From Calycina herbarum (taxonomy: Eukaryota > Ascomycota > Leotiomycetes > Helotiales > Pezizellaceae): 64,000 nucleotides of DNA. Location: NCBI GenBank assembly GCA_001414485.1, contig LLEY01000034.1, positions 1 to 64,000 of the forward strand. The letters are read 5' to 3'. The translations under genes and the position numbers were made by a program. Under the pieces are notes generated by a model. That model did not search any database. It was given only the letters and a program-made list of their open reading frames with translations, and was not told the DNA's origin. Of the stretch, positions 1 to 12,032 are shown piece by piece (position 1 is the stretch's first letter; the number at the start of each line of letters is the position of its first letter).

Positions 1-123
1 GTAGTCCTTACTCCTATATACCCCTCCGCAAAAAAATCTACCGGGTTTTAGGTCGTGTGTCCCTCCTCCTATGGTTCCCCTATTGTTCACAAGTTTCTGT
101 AAATGCCGTTAAATAGCCCGTGA

Positions 124-322
124 GTTCTAGTGTTGCCGTAAAGGCCCTTAAGTTCCAGTATTACCGTAAAGGCCCGATGTGTTCCAGTGTTGCCAAAATG
201 GCCCGATGTGTTCCAGTGTTGCCGTAAAGGCCCTTGAGTTCCAGTGTTGCCAAAATGGCCCAATGTGTTCCAGTGTTGCCGTAAAGGCCCTTGAGTTCCA
301 GTGTCGCCAAAATAGCCCGTTG
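124..322. repeat. 28/29-bp minisatellite, about seven units
   Basis: Seven consecutive units each begin GTTCCAG (or GTTCTAG), at positions 124, 152, 181, 210, 238, 267 and 295. Spacing alternates between 28 and 29 bp, and from 181 onward the units alternate between a version with TTGCCAAAATGGCCC and one with TTGCCGTAAAGGCCC, so the higher-order repeat is a 57-bp dimer. The 57-bp period is a multiple of three and leaves an 80-codon open frame from 179, but that frame is a by-product of the repeat. A weaker related unit lies just upstream near 95-120. Confidence 0.85.
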
Positions 323-599
323 TTTTTTGAATCGAATCTAATGTCAGGGCTTATAGCAAGTGCTAATGAATTGAACTACAGAGGCTGTCTATGTACAAGA
401 AGATTCGATTGTCCTTTCTAAGCCAGAGTCCTTGCTAACTTATATACTCAGTTAGCTCATTCTAGAGGGTTCTGCCAAGAGTACTCTCGAAGGTTCTGTC
501 ACGTCCATGCGTTGCTAAGCGAGGCCACGTGAATACGTCGCTGGAGTACTCCAAGACTTACTCCACGGGTGCAACCCTTGACATATAGAATAGTATAAC
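323..599. other. Non-coding spacer between minisatellite and AT-rich block
   Basis: This stretch has ordinary base composition and no supported gene. A segment from about 498 (TGTCACG) to 583 (CTTGACA) starts TG and ends CA and sits at the downstream end of the minus-strand Ty3/gypsy relic, so it could be a remnant of that element's LTR. I could not find a matching partner at the other end of the relic, so this stays a suggestion. Confidence 0.4.
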
Positions 600-3500
600 A
601 AGTGTTATTTCTATTACTAAACTATTATATATAAACTATACTAAGAGTAGTAGTTCTACCTAGTTGTTTTACTAGTAGTTTATATAATAATAAAGGTATA
701 TTTTAACTACTTAATTTATCTATTTATTTCTTCTATTTATTTAAGAGTAAAAAGCTATAGAAAGCTTTCTTTTTATACTTAATCGTTTTATAAGAGTAAT
801 CTAAAATTTTAAGATAAAGAGCTTATCTTTATCTAAGATTATTTCTTCTAGTAATCTATATCTTAAGACTACTTCTTTTAGGAATACGAATACTAATTCC
901 TCAGCTATACTTGATTCTATATATAGTACTAGAATTATATATTTTATAAGCCTTTTTATAATAACTAGGATAGAATTATATTTAACTTCTATTATTAGAT
1001 CTTTAGATTTTAATAATTTAATAATAAAATCTATAGATATTAATTTCTAAGATACCTATAGTATTAGAGTAGTATTTATCTATTTATAAGGAGTATAGTA
1101 GAAAGCCTTATTCTAGGTATAAGTATTATATTCTACTATTACTTCCTTAACTATCGTAGATAACTAATTAATATAATAGTATTATCTTATTCTCTAAAGG
1201 GTTCTACGAATTCCTTAGTAACTATAAGCGAGTATAGTATAGTATTCTTATATAAATTCTTTTATATATAAGCTAGGAACCTATAATTTTCCTTTTATAT
1301 ACTAGTTATAACCTTTATATATATTTTAAATCTTATTTATCTAGATATTATTTATTACTACTATCTTATATATAGTAGGTACTAAGTCTCTATTCTTAAG
1401 AGTTTTTAAGATTATAATCTTCTTATACTCTTTATTTCCCTCGTATCTAGGTTTCTAGCTAAGAGTATTAGCTCGAGTATTTAACGTTCCTTTTATATAG
1501 TAAATAATAATATTAAATCCTTCTAATATCTCTGACTATCTAACTAATCGTCTTGTTATAAGTTCCTTAGTTATTATAAACGTTCTAAGGTTTTCGTAGT
1601 TAGATAAAATTATAACTAGGTATTTTACTAGCTATAAATAGATTCTCTAGTATTCTAAAGCTAATACTATAATAAGTAATTCTTTATCAAAGATACTATA
1701 GTTTTATTATACTAGGTTAAATATTTTAGAATAATATATAATAGATATAAGTTTTCCTTTATTATTTAGTTATAAGTAAATTACACCTACTACTATATCT
1801 AAAGCGTCTATTTTAATTATACTAGGTTTATCTATATCGAAATCGTATAGAATAAGTCTTTTTATAAACTTTGCTTTAAGTTTCTAAAAAGCATTCTTTA
1901 TCTATTTATTCTATATAAACTTAATAGCCTTCTTAACTAGTACTAATATTAGTTTAGTAATTTTTATATAGTCTTATATAAATAGATAGTAAAAGTTTAT
2001 AAATCTAAGGAAGGATTATATATCTTTTATATTCTTTAGTAATTTCTAGTTTAAGATATCTTAGATCTTCTCTAGATCTATTTCTATTTTCTCTAAGCTA
2101 AATACCTATCTTAAGAAAAGTATTTAAGTTACTTTAAACTTATATTTTAAGAGTTTTAACTAAGAGTTTACTTTTATAAGTTATTATAAAACTTTTTTAA
2201 TATATTCCTTATATTCTTTTTCTTTTTCTAAGAAGATTAATATATTATTTAGATAATAGATTACTATTACTATTAGAAGATCTCTTAAAATATTATTATT
2301 TTATTTTTAATATATAGCTAGTATATTATAAAGTCTAAATAGTATAACTATATATTTATAAAGGCCTAATAGTAAGGTAAATACCGTCTTCTATTCGTCT
2401 CTAACTTTTATTTATATAAGTTTATAAGCGTTTTATTAATCTAGTTTTATAAATCGTACTACCTTACTTAACTTATCTTATAAATATTAGCTAGGTAGTA
2501 GTAGATAAGCGTTCTTAACTATAGCGTAATTTACTTCTTAGTAATTAATATATACTCTTCTATCTAGGTCGTCTTTTTTCTTAATAATAAGTATATTTAA
2601 GGTAATTAGTAACTCCGATTTTCTAATATATCTCTTCTTAATACCTTCTTTTATATAACTTTCTATTCTTTATAAGCTTTTCTAGTTATATAACTAAAGC
2701 TTCTACTTTAAAAGGTAATAACCCTTTTTTAATTTAATCTTATAATTTTATAAGCAATGTTCTAGTAAAGCTTATAAGTCTTCTAGGTTTTTAAACAAAG
2801 CCTTGAATTCTCTATACTATATAGGTATTTTATTATTAGCTTTCTTACTAACTTATAAAGGACCCTAGACAAGGTGTTCTAGCGTCTTAGAAGAGGTAGC
2901 GCTAACCTTGTTCTAGCTTTATAGTTATAATTATAATCTTATATAATTATATTAACTAAAGGTTATTATTTAGACCTTCTAATTAATATCTAGATTATGT
3001 TCTAGAATCTATAGTATACTAAGTATTACTTCCTTACTTCCTATTTTAATAATATTAAATTATATATTTAAATAGTATTCTTTAATATTAACCTTTATTA
3101 GAATAGTTTACTAATTAATAATCCCGTTTTAGTAGGTAACGTCTGTTTTGTTAACTACTCTTAGGCGGTATAGTTTTATATTTTTAATTAGAACGTTTAG
3201 CTTTTTTAAAGCTATTAAAGAGAGGAAATTACCTATTACTCTAGAATTAATTATAACTTGAAGTTCCTTTCTCTTAATTTTTATAGTTATAACTAACTAA
3301 TTTTCTCTAGAGGTAGTGTTTAGCTCTCTAATTATTAGTTAGTAGAGCTCCCTTTATACTAACTCTGTTTCTTAGTCTATATTATATTTATTTATCTCTT
3401 AGAAGATTATATTAAATAACTTTCTACTTTTTAATTCTTAAAATATTACCTCGACTTTTCTAACTAAAGCGACTATAATATACTAGCTTTCTATCTCTAG

Positions 3501-5390
3501 TATAGCTTCCTTATTATTAGGTAGTGTACTTAAAAAACTAGGTTTAGAGTATCTTATAAAGTTATTAGAACCCTACTATTACTATAAGCTAGTTTTCTCT
3601 TAAAGATCTACGACTATTTAAATATCTCTTATCTTAGGTAGACTAGATAGCTTACTAGATACTACTTATTCTAGTCTAGGTTCTTTAAATTCGATAGTTT
3701 CTCTTCTAGTAATAAGGCTTACTAATGTTATTCTATCCTATTTATTCTAAGCTATTTTATAAGTAGTTAAAATAGTAGAGTTAACTTCTTAAGTAGAATA
3801 TAAGCTCTAGAAGTTAGGTTTCTAGTTTTCTATATATACCTATCTATTCCCTCTTTTAAAGGTTCTAATAAATACCTATATCTCGCCTTATTTAAGCTTA
3901 TATATTCTTAGATTTACTTTTAACGAATTAGATTCTAATTCTAATAACTCTAATAAACTTATTAATATTAGTAACTTATATTCTACTTAAAGAGGTAATC
4001 TATATTCTATTTCTAATTATATATTATAATATTCTTTAAGAAGTAGATCTCTACTATTATTAGTATCTTATACCTTACTATCTAAGAACTCGATTCCTTT
4101 ACTTAGTTATAGATATATAGCACCTACTAATATATCTAAGACATCTATTTTAATCTATATACTATATCCTCTAGCCTTAAGTTCTTCGTTTATAAGTTCA
4201 ACTCTTTCTAACAAAGCTACTTCTTTTTAGATAGTAGCGTTTACTTATTTCCCTTTAGAGTCTTTCTTCTTACTATACTTATTTACTTTATAGCTAGAAA
4301 GGCTACAGTTATAATATAAGTTCTACTTATAACGACGATCTCGCTCTTTCTAAGAAAGCCCTTTTCTTAGTAGATCTCTATCTTAAGTTCCTTTTCCTTA
4401 GACCTAATACTTCTAGATAGCGTTAACTTCTATAGGATCTCTATAGTCTCTTTTTCTACCTTTTCCTTAATATCGATATCTATAACTACTCTTTTTCTCT
4501 TAACTCTACTTATAATTCTAATTATTAATCTTAATTATATTATTAATTAACTTATTAAGTATATTTAGGAAGTTATCCCTAGCTAATTCATCTTTAACAC
4601 TGTCTTTTAATCCTTTATAGTACTACTTATATAAGGCTTTATCGTTCTAGCTAAGACGTATAGAGTATTACTAGAATATTAACGTATATTTAGTTACTAA
4701 CCCCTTTTATTAGAGGCTATATAAAGCTTATACTACTTTCTTCTTTAAATCTACATTTATAAACACCTAATTAATTCCTTTCTTAAATCTAGTAACAGTT
4801 AAAAACAATCCTTAAGTACTTTTACTTATAAGGTTTAATACTTTTCTATTTAAAGTTTTATTCTTCTAAAAATCTTCTAAATATAGCTCTATCTAGTTAT
4901 ATACCACTCTCTCTAGATAGGTAGTAAGCTATATAACTTAATTAGTTTTATAAGTAAACTATACTAAATAAAAGTTTAAGTATATTAAAGCTTTTATAAT
5001 AAATTTAGCAAGTTTTTCTAGAGAGCTGTTAAACGTTTTTAGTACTAGTAATTTCACTTCCTCTCTAAGAGTAGTAACTAGTACTACTAGTATTATTAGC
5101 GCTAGAGGTAGTATAGAGGTTAAACTCGAGGATAGCGTATTTTTCGATATTATATTAGTAGTACTTCGACTTAGGTACTTAAAGTATAATAAAACTTAAA
5201 TAAACTAAACAAAGATAACTAAGTCTTAAAGGTTAGTATATAGGTAAGAAGTATAGATATAATAGATTTATTTACTTAGAAGTAAACTTATTACTTATAT
5301 TAAAGATATTAAACAAGATAATAAGATTAATAACTAAAGTTAAGTACGAAGCTCCTATCTAATAGTAGAAGTACTAGTCTTATATAGACC
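600..5390 (-). mobile_element. RIP-degraded Ty3/gypsy LTR retrotransposon relic
   Basis: The block is dominated by TA-rich sequence, with stops in every frame and no open reading frame. Read on the minus strand it keeps the order of a Ty3/gypsy element. Near 4280-4325 the frame gives a CCHC zinc-knuckle spacing in which three of four ligands have become Tyr, each explained by one G-to-A or C-to-T change. Around 2310-2400 a line alignable to the reverse-transcriptase stretch before the active site is visible, and around 2231-2270 the active-site block reads YLNNILIF where active elements have YLDDILIF. Gag therefore lies at high coordinates and Pol at lower ones. The uniform transitions fit RIP, which silences repeats in Pezizomycotina. 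Outer borders are estimated from the abrupt composition change; the LTRs are not resolved. The element is dead. Confidence 0.8.
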
Positions 5391-5639
5391 TTCTATATCC
5401 CTTAGCCGCTATAGTCGACTTACCTAACTATAGTCGACATAGTCGACCTGTCGGCTATGTCGCTTACCTTCCTGGTTACGTAATTACAACCAACTTCTAA
5501 TAGTAAGATCCTAGAATTCCTAAATACTCTTCTATATTACAGATTCCCTCCTATGTTACCTTCCATTTCCTAGACGTTGTGCCTTGTCCTGTTAGAACGC
5601 CGTCTAGACTACTTATCACGTAAAACGTGATTCGTAACA

Positions 5640-7194
5640 CCTCTACAAAGGCTATAGTTAGTACAAAGTAGGTCTTTACTATAAAGTATACTCTAACAGG
5701 GTTAATAGACTACTTTAAAGCTAGACTAGTAGCTCAGAGATATAGTTAGAGACTAGGTAATAACTTTCTTAAAATATTCTCGCCTACTATCCGCTATAAG
5801 TCTATTAGGGCTTTGTTAGCTATAGGGTATATAGAGGACCTCGAGATTCACTAAGTTAACGTAGATACAGCGTATCTATAGGCAGAGTTATATGTAGAGG
5901 TTTATATATAGGAGGTTTAAGAAGTCTTATTACTCTCTAGTATTATACTTAAGGTGTAGAAAGCCTTATATAGCCTAAAGCAGTCTAGAAGAGAGTAGTA
6001 TATTAAAGCTTATAATAGACTAGCTAAGTTTAGATTAAAGCCCTCTTTTAACAATCTAAGTATATTTATTAATAAAGACAAGAGCTTAATTATTAGCCTC
6101 TATATTAATAATATAATTATACTAAAACGCTCTTTAGATAAGGTTAACTCGTTTAAAGAGGGGTTTAGAAAACTATATAAGCTCAAAGACATAAGAGAGA
6201 TTAGCACGTTTCTTAGTCTTAAGGTTACACGGGATCGAGCGTCGCGGACGCTAACTATTAGCTAGAAAAGCTACTCGCTTAAGCTAGTTAATAAGTATTT
6301 AGGGGGCAGCGATTAAGTAGATCCTACCTCTACAGGTAGAATACAGACCCTTGGGAAAGCTAAGTAAAATAAACCCCGAGCTAATATTACCCTATACTAA
6401 AGAGCTATTAGAAGTCTAATATATTTACAGAGAGGCACACAGCTAGATATTACCTTTGCTATCTATCGACTTACACAGCACTACTCAGACCCTACTATAC
6501 AGCATTGGAATTGTATATTACAGATCTTACGCTACTTAAAAGGTATACCCAGCTATGCTATTTGCTATAGTAACTTAGAACGACTACAGGCCCTTAAGGG
6601 GTATTCTAACTCGGACTATACTAGCGACCCAGCTAACCGACTATCGACTTATAAGTACATATTCAAGCTCTATAGAGGATCTATTACTTAGACGTCGAAG
6701 AAGCAGTAGTCAATCTCTACATCGACTACCAAGGCAGAGTATATAGCACTTTGCCAGACAAGCAAGCAGGCTATCTAGTATAGTAGGCTACTAGGAGATA
6801 TTAGCTATTCGCAGTACTTAAAGGACAACTTTATAGTCCCACTTCTCTACGATAATCAGTTAGCGATTACGCTTACTAAGAACCCAGAGAACCATACCCG
6901 AAGCAAGCATATTAATGTTCAATTCCACTATGTACAGCAGCTTATTACATATAATAAGATTACAGTCGATTACTGCCCTATAGCACATATGCTTGCTAAC
7001 ACACTTACGAAACCTCTACGACTATCAGGATTCAAGATATACATAAAGGGAATACTATAGGAGGGATAAAGGACAAGAGGCTTACGCCTAGGTTTTTATA
7101 CCAGCTAGGCTTTTCCTAGGAGCTACATAAAAACTGCTTTTTACTTATATAGTTTTTGCAGAGTAGCTATTATTAGATATAACCGTAAGGGGGC
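5640..7194 (+). mobile_element. 5'-truncated Ty1/copia retrotransposon relic (RT and RNase H)
   Basis: On the plus strand a degraded Pol frame runs from about 5640 to 7060. Near 6095-6240 the reverse-transcriptase active-site region reads YINNIIILKRSLDKVNSF, matching the copia YVDDIIIL block with N for D in the active site, and it is followed by a KLYKLKDIREISTFLSL line typical of copia RT. Near 6880-7060 the RNase H end is clear: TRSKHINVQFHY followed by a YCPIAHMLANTLTKPL block. Stops interrupt the frame throughout. Gag, protease and integrase were not found: the frame fades near 5600, where it meets the oppositely oriented gypsy relic. A purine-rich tract AAGGGGGC ends at 7194, as expected of the polypurine tract next to a 3' LTR. 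RIP-type change is present but milder than in the gypsy block. Confidence 0.8.
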
Positions 7195-7370
7195 TGTTAA
7201 TAGGTACAGTGATATCTGTTATATCAAGCCACTTAAGGAGATATCGGTATACCCGTCGGGTATGCTGAGGAAGAGTTTTTCGGTAAATAGATACAGCAAT
7301 TGCTACTGCAAAGTTGTATATATAATGTGCCTTCTGCTCTTGTAGAGCAAGGCATGGAATTCAAGTCTTT
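7195..7370 (+). repeat. Partial 3' LTR of the copia relic
   Basis: The sequence begins TGTTAATAGGTACAG directly after the purine tract of the copia element, the usual start of a copia LTR. No matching inverted end (…CTATTAACA) is found downstream, so the LTR is truncated or has decayed, and the right limit is approximate. No second copy is present upstream to define its length. Confidence 0.5.
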
Positions 7371-8031
7371 TACTCTTGCCCTCTGAAGTGCAGCATTGCA
7401 ACAAAATCAAAATTGGATCTTTTCGGCAGAACTCTCTCCACCCTCAAGGTTTTCTTAACCCATGTATAGAAGGGATGTGCCCCTAGACTTTGAACGGCAA
7501 CAATACTGTGCAAAGTTAGAGTTGTTGCAAGCAGATGATGGAAAGCGGGGAGGCTACTCGACGTCAATATTGGCACCATCGTCGTTTGACCAGATATTCA
7601 AACCAGCTTGCTTCACTGTCTCCTTTGTGCAAGCCATCTCAGCAAAAACAGCCAAAGAAGAGAATTACATGAGGGTATTTATAGAGGGTATGATAGAGGA
7701 TTGAGTTGGCTTCGCAGGTTTCCATTTCTTGAGGTTGGATGGGAGAAGTGTCCCACCCCGTCTTGTGATGTTTGAGACGCATGGTTACCTTGCACATTGA
7801 AATGGTAGAATTGTGAGCTGAGATTGGAAATTTTATGAAGCTCATCAAAGCTCTACATAAATAGGACTGAGCTCGCTGCAACATGAGAGGGGTTAGCAGG
7901 ATGATGGAACGTTTCGGACCAAACCACGTACAAAATGCCGTACCCTTGGTCAGGTTGCAACTCCACTCCTCCAGTGTCAAAACAACAGTATGCTCTTGAC
8001 CACAACAAGTTTTCGAGCTTTACTAACTTTA
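7371..8031. other. Intergenic spacer, no supported gene
   Basis: Short open frames occur on both strands here but none has a recognisable motif, a conserved-looking composition or credible splice partners. I see no RNA gene or repeat. Confidence 0.5.
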
Positions 8032-8667
8032 ATGGAAGAAGCTAGTACCGCCCTTCTCCCCCACGAATAGCCTTCACCCCTCCTATACAACCCCGCTTTT
8101 ACCTACCACCTATCACGATTATGAAGCCAATCTCTTTCGTCCCACCAAGAACCACAAAGCCTGTGTATCTCACGACATAGATGTTTCGAGACTCAACAAG
8201 ATACATAAATACCTATGGCTAGCTGGGCTGCCAAAGAACGCCCGTCCTCTTCATCGGCAGAAGACAATGGGACGAGAAATAATCATCACTGAACAGGCAG
8301 ACTTGCATTTAGTATGGGATGGGCGAAATATGTTTATCAGGCCACTTCCAGACTATTTGTTAAGCCATCATTTCTGGGAAGTAACTCTCTGTGAGGACCA
8401 GGAGCTACATAGAAGTGCTTACGATTTCTGCTGTCTTATATATGGCTCCTGGCATGCCACAAGAGCGATCTCAGGATGGCAATAGACTTGGGATTGATTC
8501 CACAAGAGATTGAATGGAAGGAATGGGCAAGTTTTGTGAAGTCATGCATTTCCAACATCGACTGCGTTGCTTTGGATGCTGTCAATAAGCGTTACCAATA
8601 TCGAGAGTTACGATTAGGTAGGCTCAACACCATTGGACTTCGATTATTTATCAATTGGGTATTTTAA
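8032..8667 (+). pseudogene. Frameshifted DUF6601-like protein
   Basis: Three frames have to be combined to read this gene. From the ATG at 8032 a start like MEEASTALLPHE hits TAG at once. From about 8112 another frame reads YEANLFRP, then KYLWLAGLP, ARPLHRQ and GREIIITEQADLHLVW, continuing to 8485. A third frame beginning near 8465 gives LGLIPQEIEWKEW and then VNKRYQYRELRLGRLN to a TAA at 8665. These lines match a widespread uncharacterised fungal family that I know as DUF6601 (LWLAGRP..PRPLH, GREI..TE..DLHLVW, LP..I.W..W, RYHYGELRLSRLN). Both breaks look like small indels, not introns, since no fitting GT-AG pair joins the frames. The gene sits between the retrotransposon block and a small secreted protein gene. 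The family name is from memory; the broken state is visible directly. Confidence 0.7.
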
Positions 8668-9051
8668 TCATAGAAACTTCCTTCTTGTTCCAAGAGAATC
8701 ATGAGTTCGATGACAAAATGCCTTCCGAATAGGAGCAATTTTGAGCATCGAAAAGAGAACTAAGACATTTTGTGATACATTAACTCTTATACTTCCTATT
8801 GCAGTCTAAATTAAACAAATTGTGAAGTAATCCAAAATTCCACCATCTTCCTTGGCACGCATATCAAAATCACCAAGTCGACTTGCAATTTTCCCAACAA
8901 TACCAGGCCAATATATCTAACCAAACAAAAAAGAATGTGGAATTAATAAAGGCCCCAGAGACACAAAACAGTAAGTTGTGTTGAAGTTAATCCAGGACCA
9001 CCATTATCTTCCGGAGAGCTAGGATTACAAAAGTAGCGGGTTCCAAATAAA
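8668..9051. other. Intergenic spacer
   Basis: AT-leaning sequence between the pseudogene and the 3' end of the minus-strand secreted-protein gene. I see no gene, repeat or terminator-like structure worth naming. Confidence 0.5.
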
Positions 9052-9731
9052 TCAAGCCACAGGTGTAGGCTCGGGGACCCAGTAAAAAGGTGTAAGAGTT
9101 CTCGTCGTATAGATAGAACGAGGGGGATCTGAAGATTCCAAACCATTCAACTGCCAACCATCCTTGGAATTGGCAGATCCTTCCAGTCCAGGCAGTATCC
9201 AGCCATCCTCGGAACTGGCGGGCTTCTCATCACGAAATTCGATGGTAAGAGAAGGCTTTGTTGTATTTTGGCATATCACTTCTTTGACCTCGAGCAAGTA
9301 AGTCGAATTTGTGAAGTCATATTCCGCTTCCAACCCCTGGAAAACATGAGAAAAGCCGAGTGCGAAGGTAATGTTGCAGTTCTTGTCCTTTGGGATGTTT
9401 AACTTCCATAGTCTGCTGTCTTTCAGGGTCTCGCCGTTATCGTCCACAGCTAAGTTTTATTAGCATTAAACTTAATTGGTGATGTTTGAGCTGGGTACTT
9501 ACCAGTATCTTTGTATAGGTATGTTAAATCCATGACAGATATTGTGGAATTTTTCGGAGGGCCTACGACCCATTCCGGGTCTGTCGCACTCGTTTGATCC
9601 CATGCCCCCTGAGTGAGGTTGGTAAATGTGAGAACTGGAGAAGTTGTTGCAATCTCTCGCTGGTGGATTTTAGTCTGGGGAAGAGCTTGCGCAAAGGATG
9701 TTGCAAGCAGAATGACGATGCTGGTTTGCAT
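9052..9731 (-). CDS. Small secreted protein, paralogue of the 12033 gene
   Basis: The coding sequence is two exons on the minus strand, 9731-9503 and 9449-9052, joined across a 53-nt intron (9450-9502) with donor GTAAGT, a GCTAATA branch site and a TTAG acceptor; the product is 208 aa. I chose the Met at 9731 because it begins a typical signal peptide (MQTSIVILLATSFAQALPQ) that aligns with the start of the gene at 12033; an ATG two codons earlier and a more distant one would only add non-hydrophobic residues. The mature part has NST/NTT sequons and only two cysteines, in KNCNITF and VICQNTT, both conserved in the paralogue and likely to pair. The C-terminal part from about residue 140 has a duplicated EDGW/KDGWQLNGLE segment absent from the paralogue. 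Function is unknown; a secreted, lineage-specific protein next to transposons could be effector-like, but nothing shows that directly. Confidence 0.75.
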
Positions 9732-12032
9732 AGTATACATTTTTTTCGAGGGTACGAGTGGTGGAATGTTTGTATTGTTGTTTTTGTTTTTAGAACTGGG
9801 ATTTAGAAACTTGGGAAAAGAGCTTGGAATAGTGTGTGTGTTTTGTTGTTCTGGAATACAAGAAATCATAGAAAGGAGCATGTTCTTATAGGAAACAAGT
9901 TAAATAAATTAAATCTAAAACCTGGATTCCAATTTCCCACACAGCCCAAAGGCCAACTTCTCGGTCTATCATGGGCCTCAAACTTAGCCATGCGTAATGA
10001 GAAGCCTGGATTGAAGCCATTTCAGCTTGATGTCAGAGGATATTCGTGTATCCAACATTTTGGGGCTTGGTACCTGGGTACCTGGTTTGGTGATTATTGT
10101 TCTGAATATCTGCATCACTCATTGGTCTTGGCCGCCCGTGTTTGACAAAATGTCAAATAATGTTCAGCCTCCTAAGCTGTAGATACGAGATGTTGGTGGG
10201 GGCTATGATTTGGAGCTGAAGTTGGTGTTGTGCGTTGGCAGCGCTTACCGCCCACTCAATCAAAATTCAAGGCAACCACCACGGGGCGTAGGAATTGGTA
10301 ACCGACTGTTTTCCCCTCTAATTGTCTAACTACAACTCGAAAATGCAATTCAATTAACCCAAAAACGTGAAGTAATTGAATTCATATTACATTCATTGCA
10401 CTGGACAACTCAACTAAATTGTAGCAGGGAGAGTGCCTCGATATATCGGTCACGAAATCCTGCAAGCGTGGCTGAACCATACATACAGACTTTCGGAAAG
10501 AGAACGTTGAATTGATGTTATGTTTCATGGGTTTTTTCTTTTCTCGATTTTACAATCGATAATTATTAACGACGAACCCTTGTGGAATAAATGAAATCAC
10601 GGAATCTTGCTGGCTTTAGACAACACGGCTTCCTTCCTCCCTAATTCCCAAGTTTTCAACAGTGACCTTGTCAGAAACAAATGGAAAAGGAAAAAGCAGA
10701 AGAAAAGGAAGACTGATACCCCTACAACCACTACCGGCGCCACAATCGAGAACACAACGAAGCCAAAAGATGCTCTTTAAAACAATTCATCGTGCTGTAA
10801 ACGACCAGTTGCGAGCCGAACTTGCATAGCAGTCAAATAATAGACATGTAAACAAATACAAGCAATACCCATTTGAAACTACGACTAAAGAAGTATAAGT
10901 TTTGTATTGATACACATATCCTCGCATGAATTCTTCTGGCTGAGAGAAATGAGCAAGTCGATAGATGGAATTCGCACAATTTCAAGAGTTCGGATATATA
11001 AGTATTAATTTAGACGAACTTTCAAAAAAGATACTACCAAAGCTAGCGAGAAAGAAGGAGGAGATGACGCTTGCGAATACGATGCTACATATTGTACCTT
11101 TGAAAGTCGCTCATACCCAGAGCGATCAACTACCCGCTTCTCGATCTGGAAGTCTCTTAGGTCGTCGAGATTGAAGAAGTCGGATCTTGGGCCTCGAGCG
11201 TCTAGTACATGTTCGAAGACTCGACTTGTAAGTTACGACGGTGCGATGCTTATACTTGCCTTCAGTATACGTACCTAGGTAATTGATCGGCGAATAGTAA
11301 TAAGGCGAGAAGAATAGAAAAGAGCACAATTCCGTCAATTACTGCTAATCATGTGAACGACATGGGGTGCTTGGTATTTGCTACCTCTAATTATATTAAC
11401 ATGCTGATAGACATTCAATTGTTGAAGGGCCTTCGGAAAAATAAAGCTTTCTCGTGGATGTATGTGAGTGAAACAAATTAATGAGCTCCGAATAACTTAA
11501 AAATGTCTCTCAAACTATAGTTGGGTTGAAGTTGGATATTCAGTTACGAGAAGGCGCTCCAGCCTCCTGGTAAGCAACACCAACGTGGCTTAGACTTTCA
11601 GGTTCAATATTAGGTCCAACCCATAGCCCCAATCAACATTCCTTAGAAAGCTCGAGCAAGAATCCGAAATTTCGTCAAACACGGGCAGCTAACACCAATG
11701 ACTGAGGCGTCGTGTGGATTCATAGAATAACCAAGCTACTTCGTCCCAAAATGTTGGAGACTCAAACACCTCCACCACCTATCAAGCTAGAAAAAGCCTC
11801 ACTTGTGGTTTGGTTTTATGTATAAGTATGGGCCTCATGAGAAAACGAAAGTTGGACAGTGGCAGTGTGCGAGATGGGAACCCAAGTGTTTTAGTGTATA
11901 TTATTCCCTATAAGAACAGGATTCTCCCGTTACTTTGCTTACCCAGAACCACAAAACAGACACACTATTACAATCACTTTTACCATACCCCAATCCACGG
12001 AACAAAAACTCGGCAACTCACTGCTTCGAAAA
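9732..12032. other. Divergent intergenic region between the two secreted-protein paralogues
   Basis: This 2.3-kb stretch separates the start codons of two paralogues that point away from each other. Short frames inside it (for example 10965-11174) carry no motif. I see no transposon ends and no RNA gene. It presumably holds both promoters. Confidence 0.5.

Noticed and set aside
179..421. 80-codon plus-strand frame with a 19-residue repeat
   Set aside because: It is produced by the 57-bp minisatellite period being a multiple of three; no gene context.
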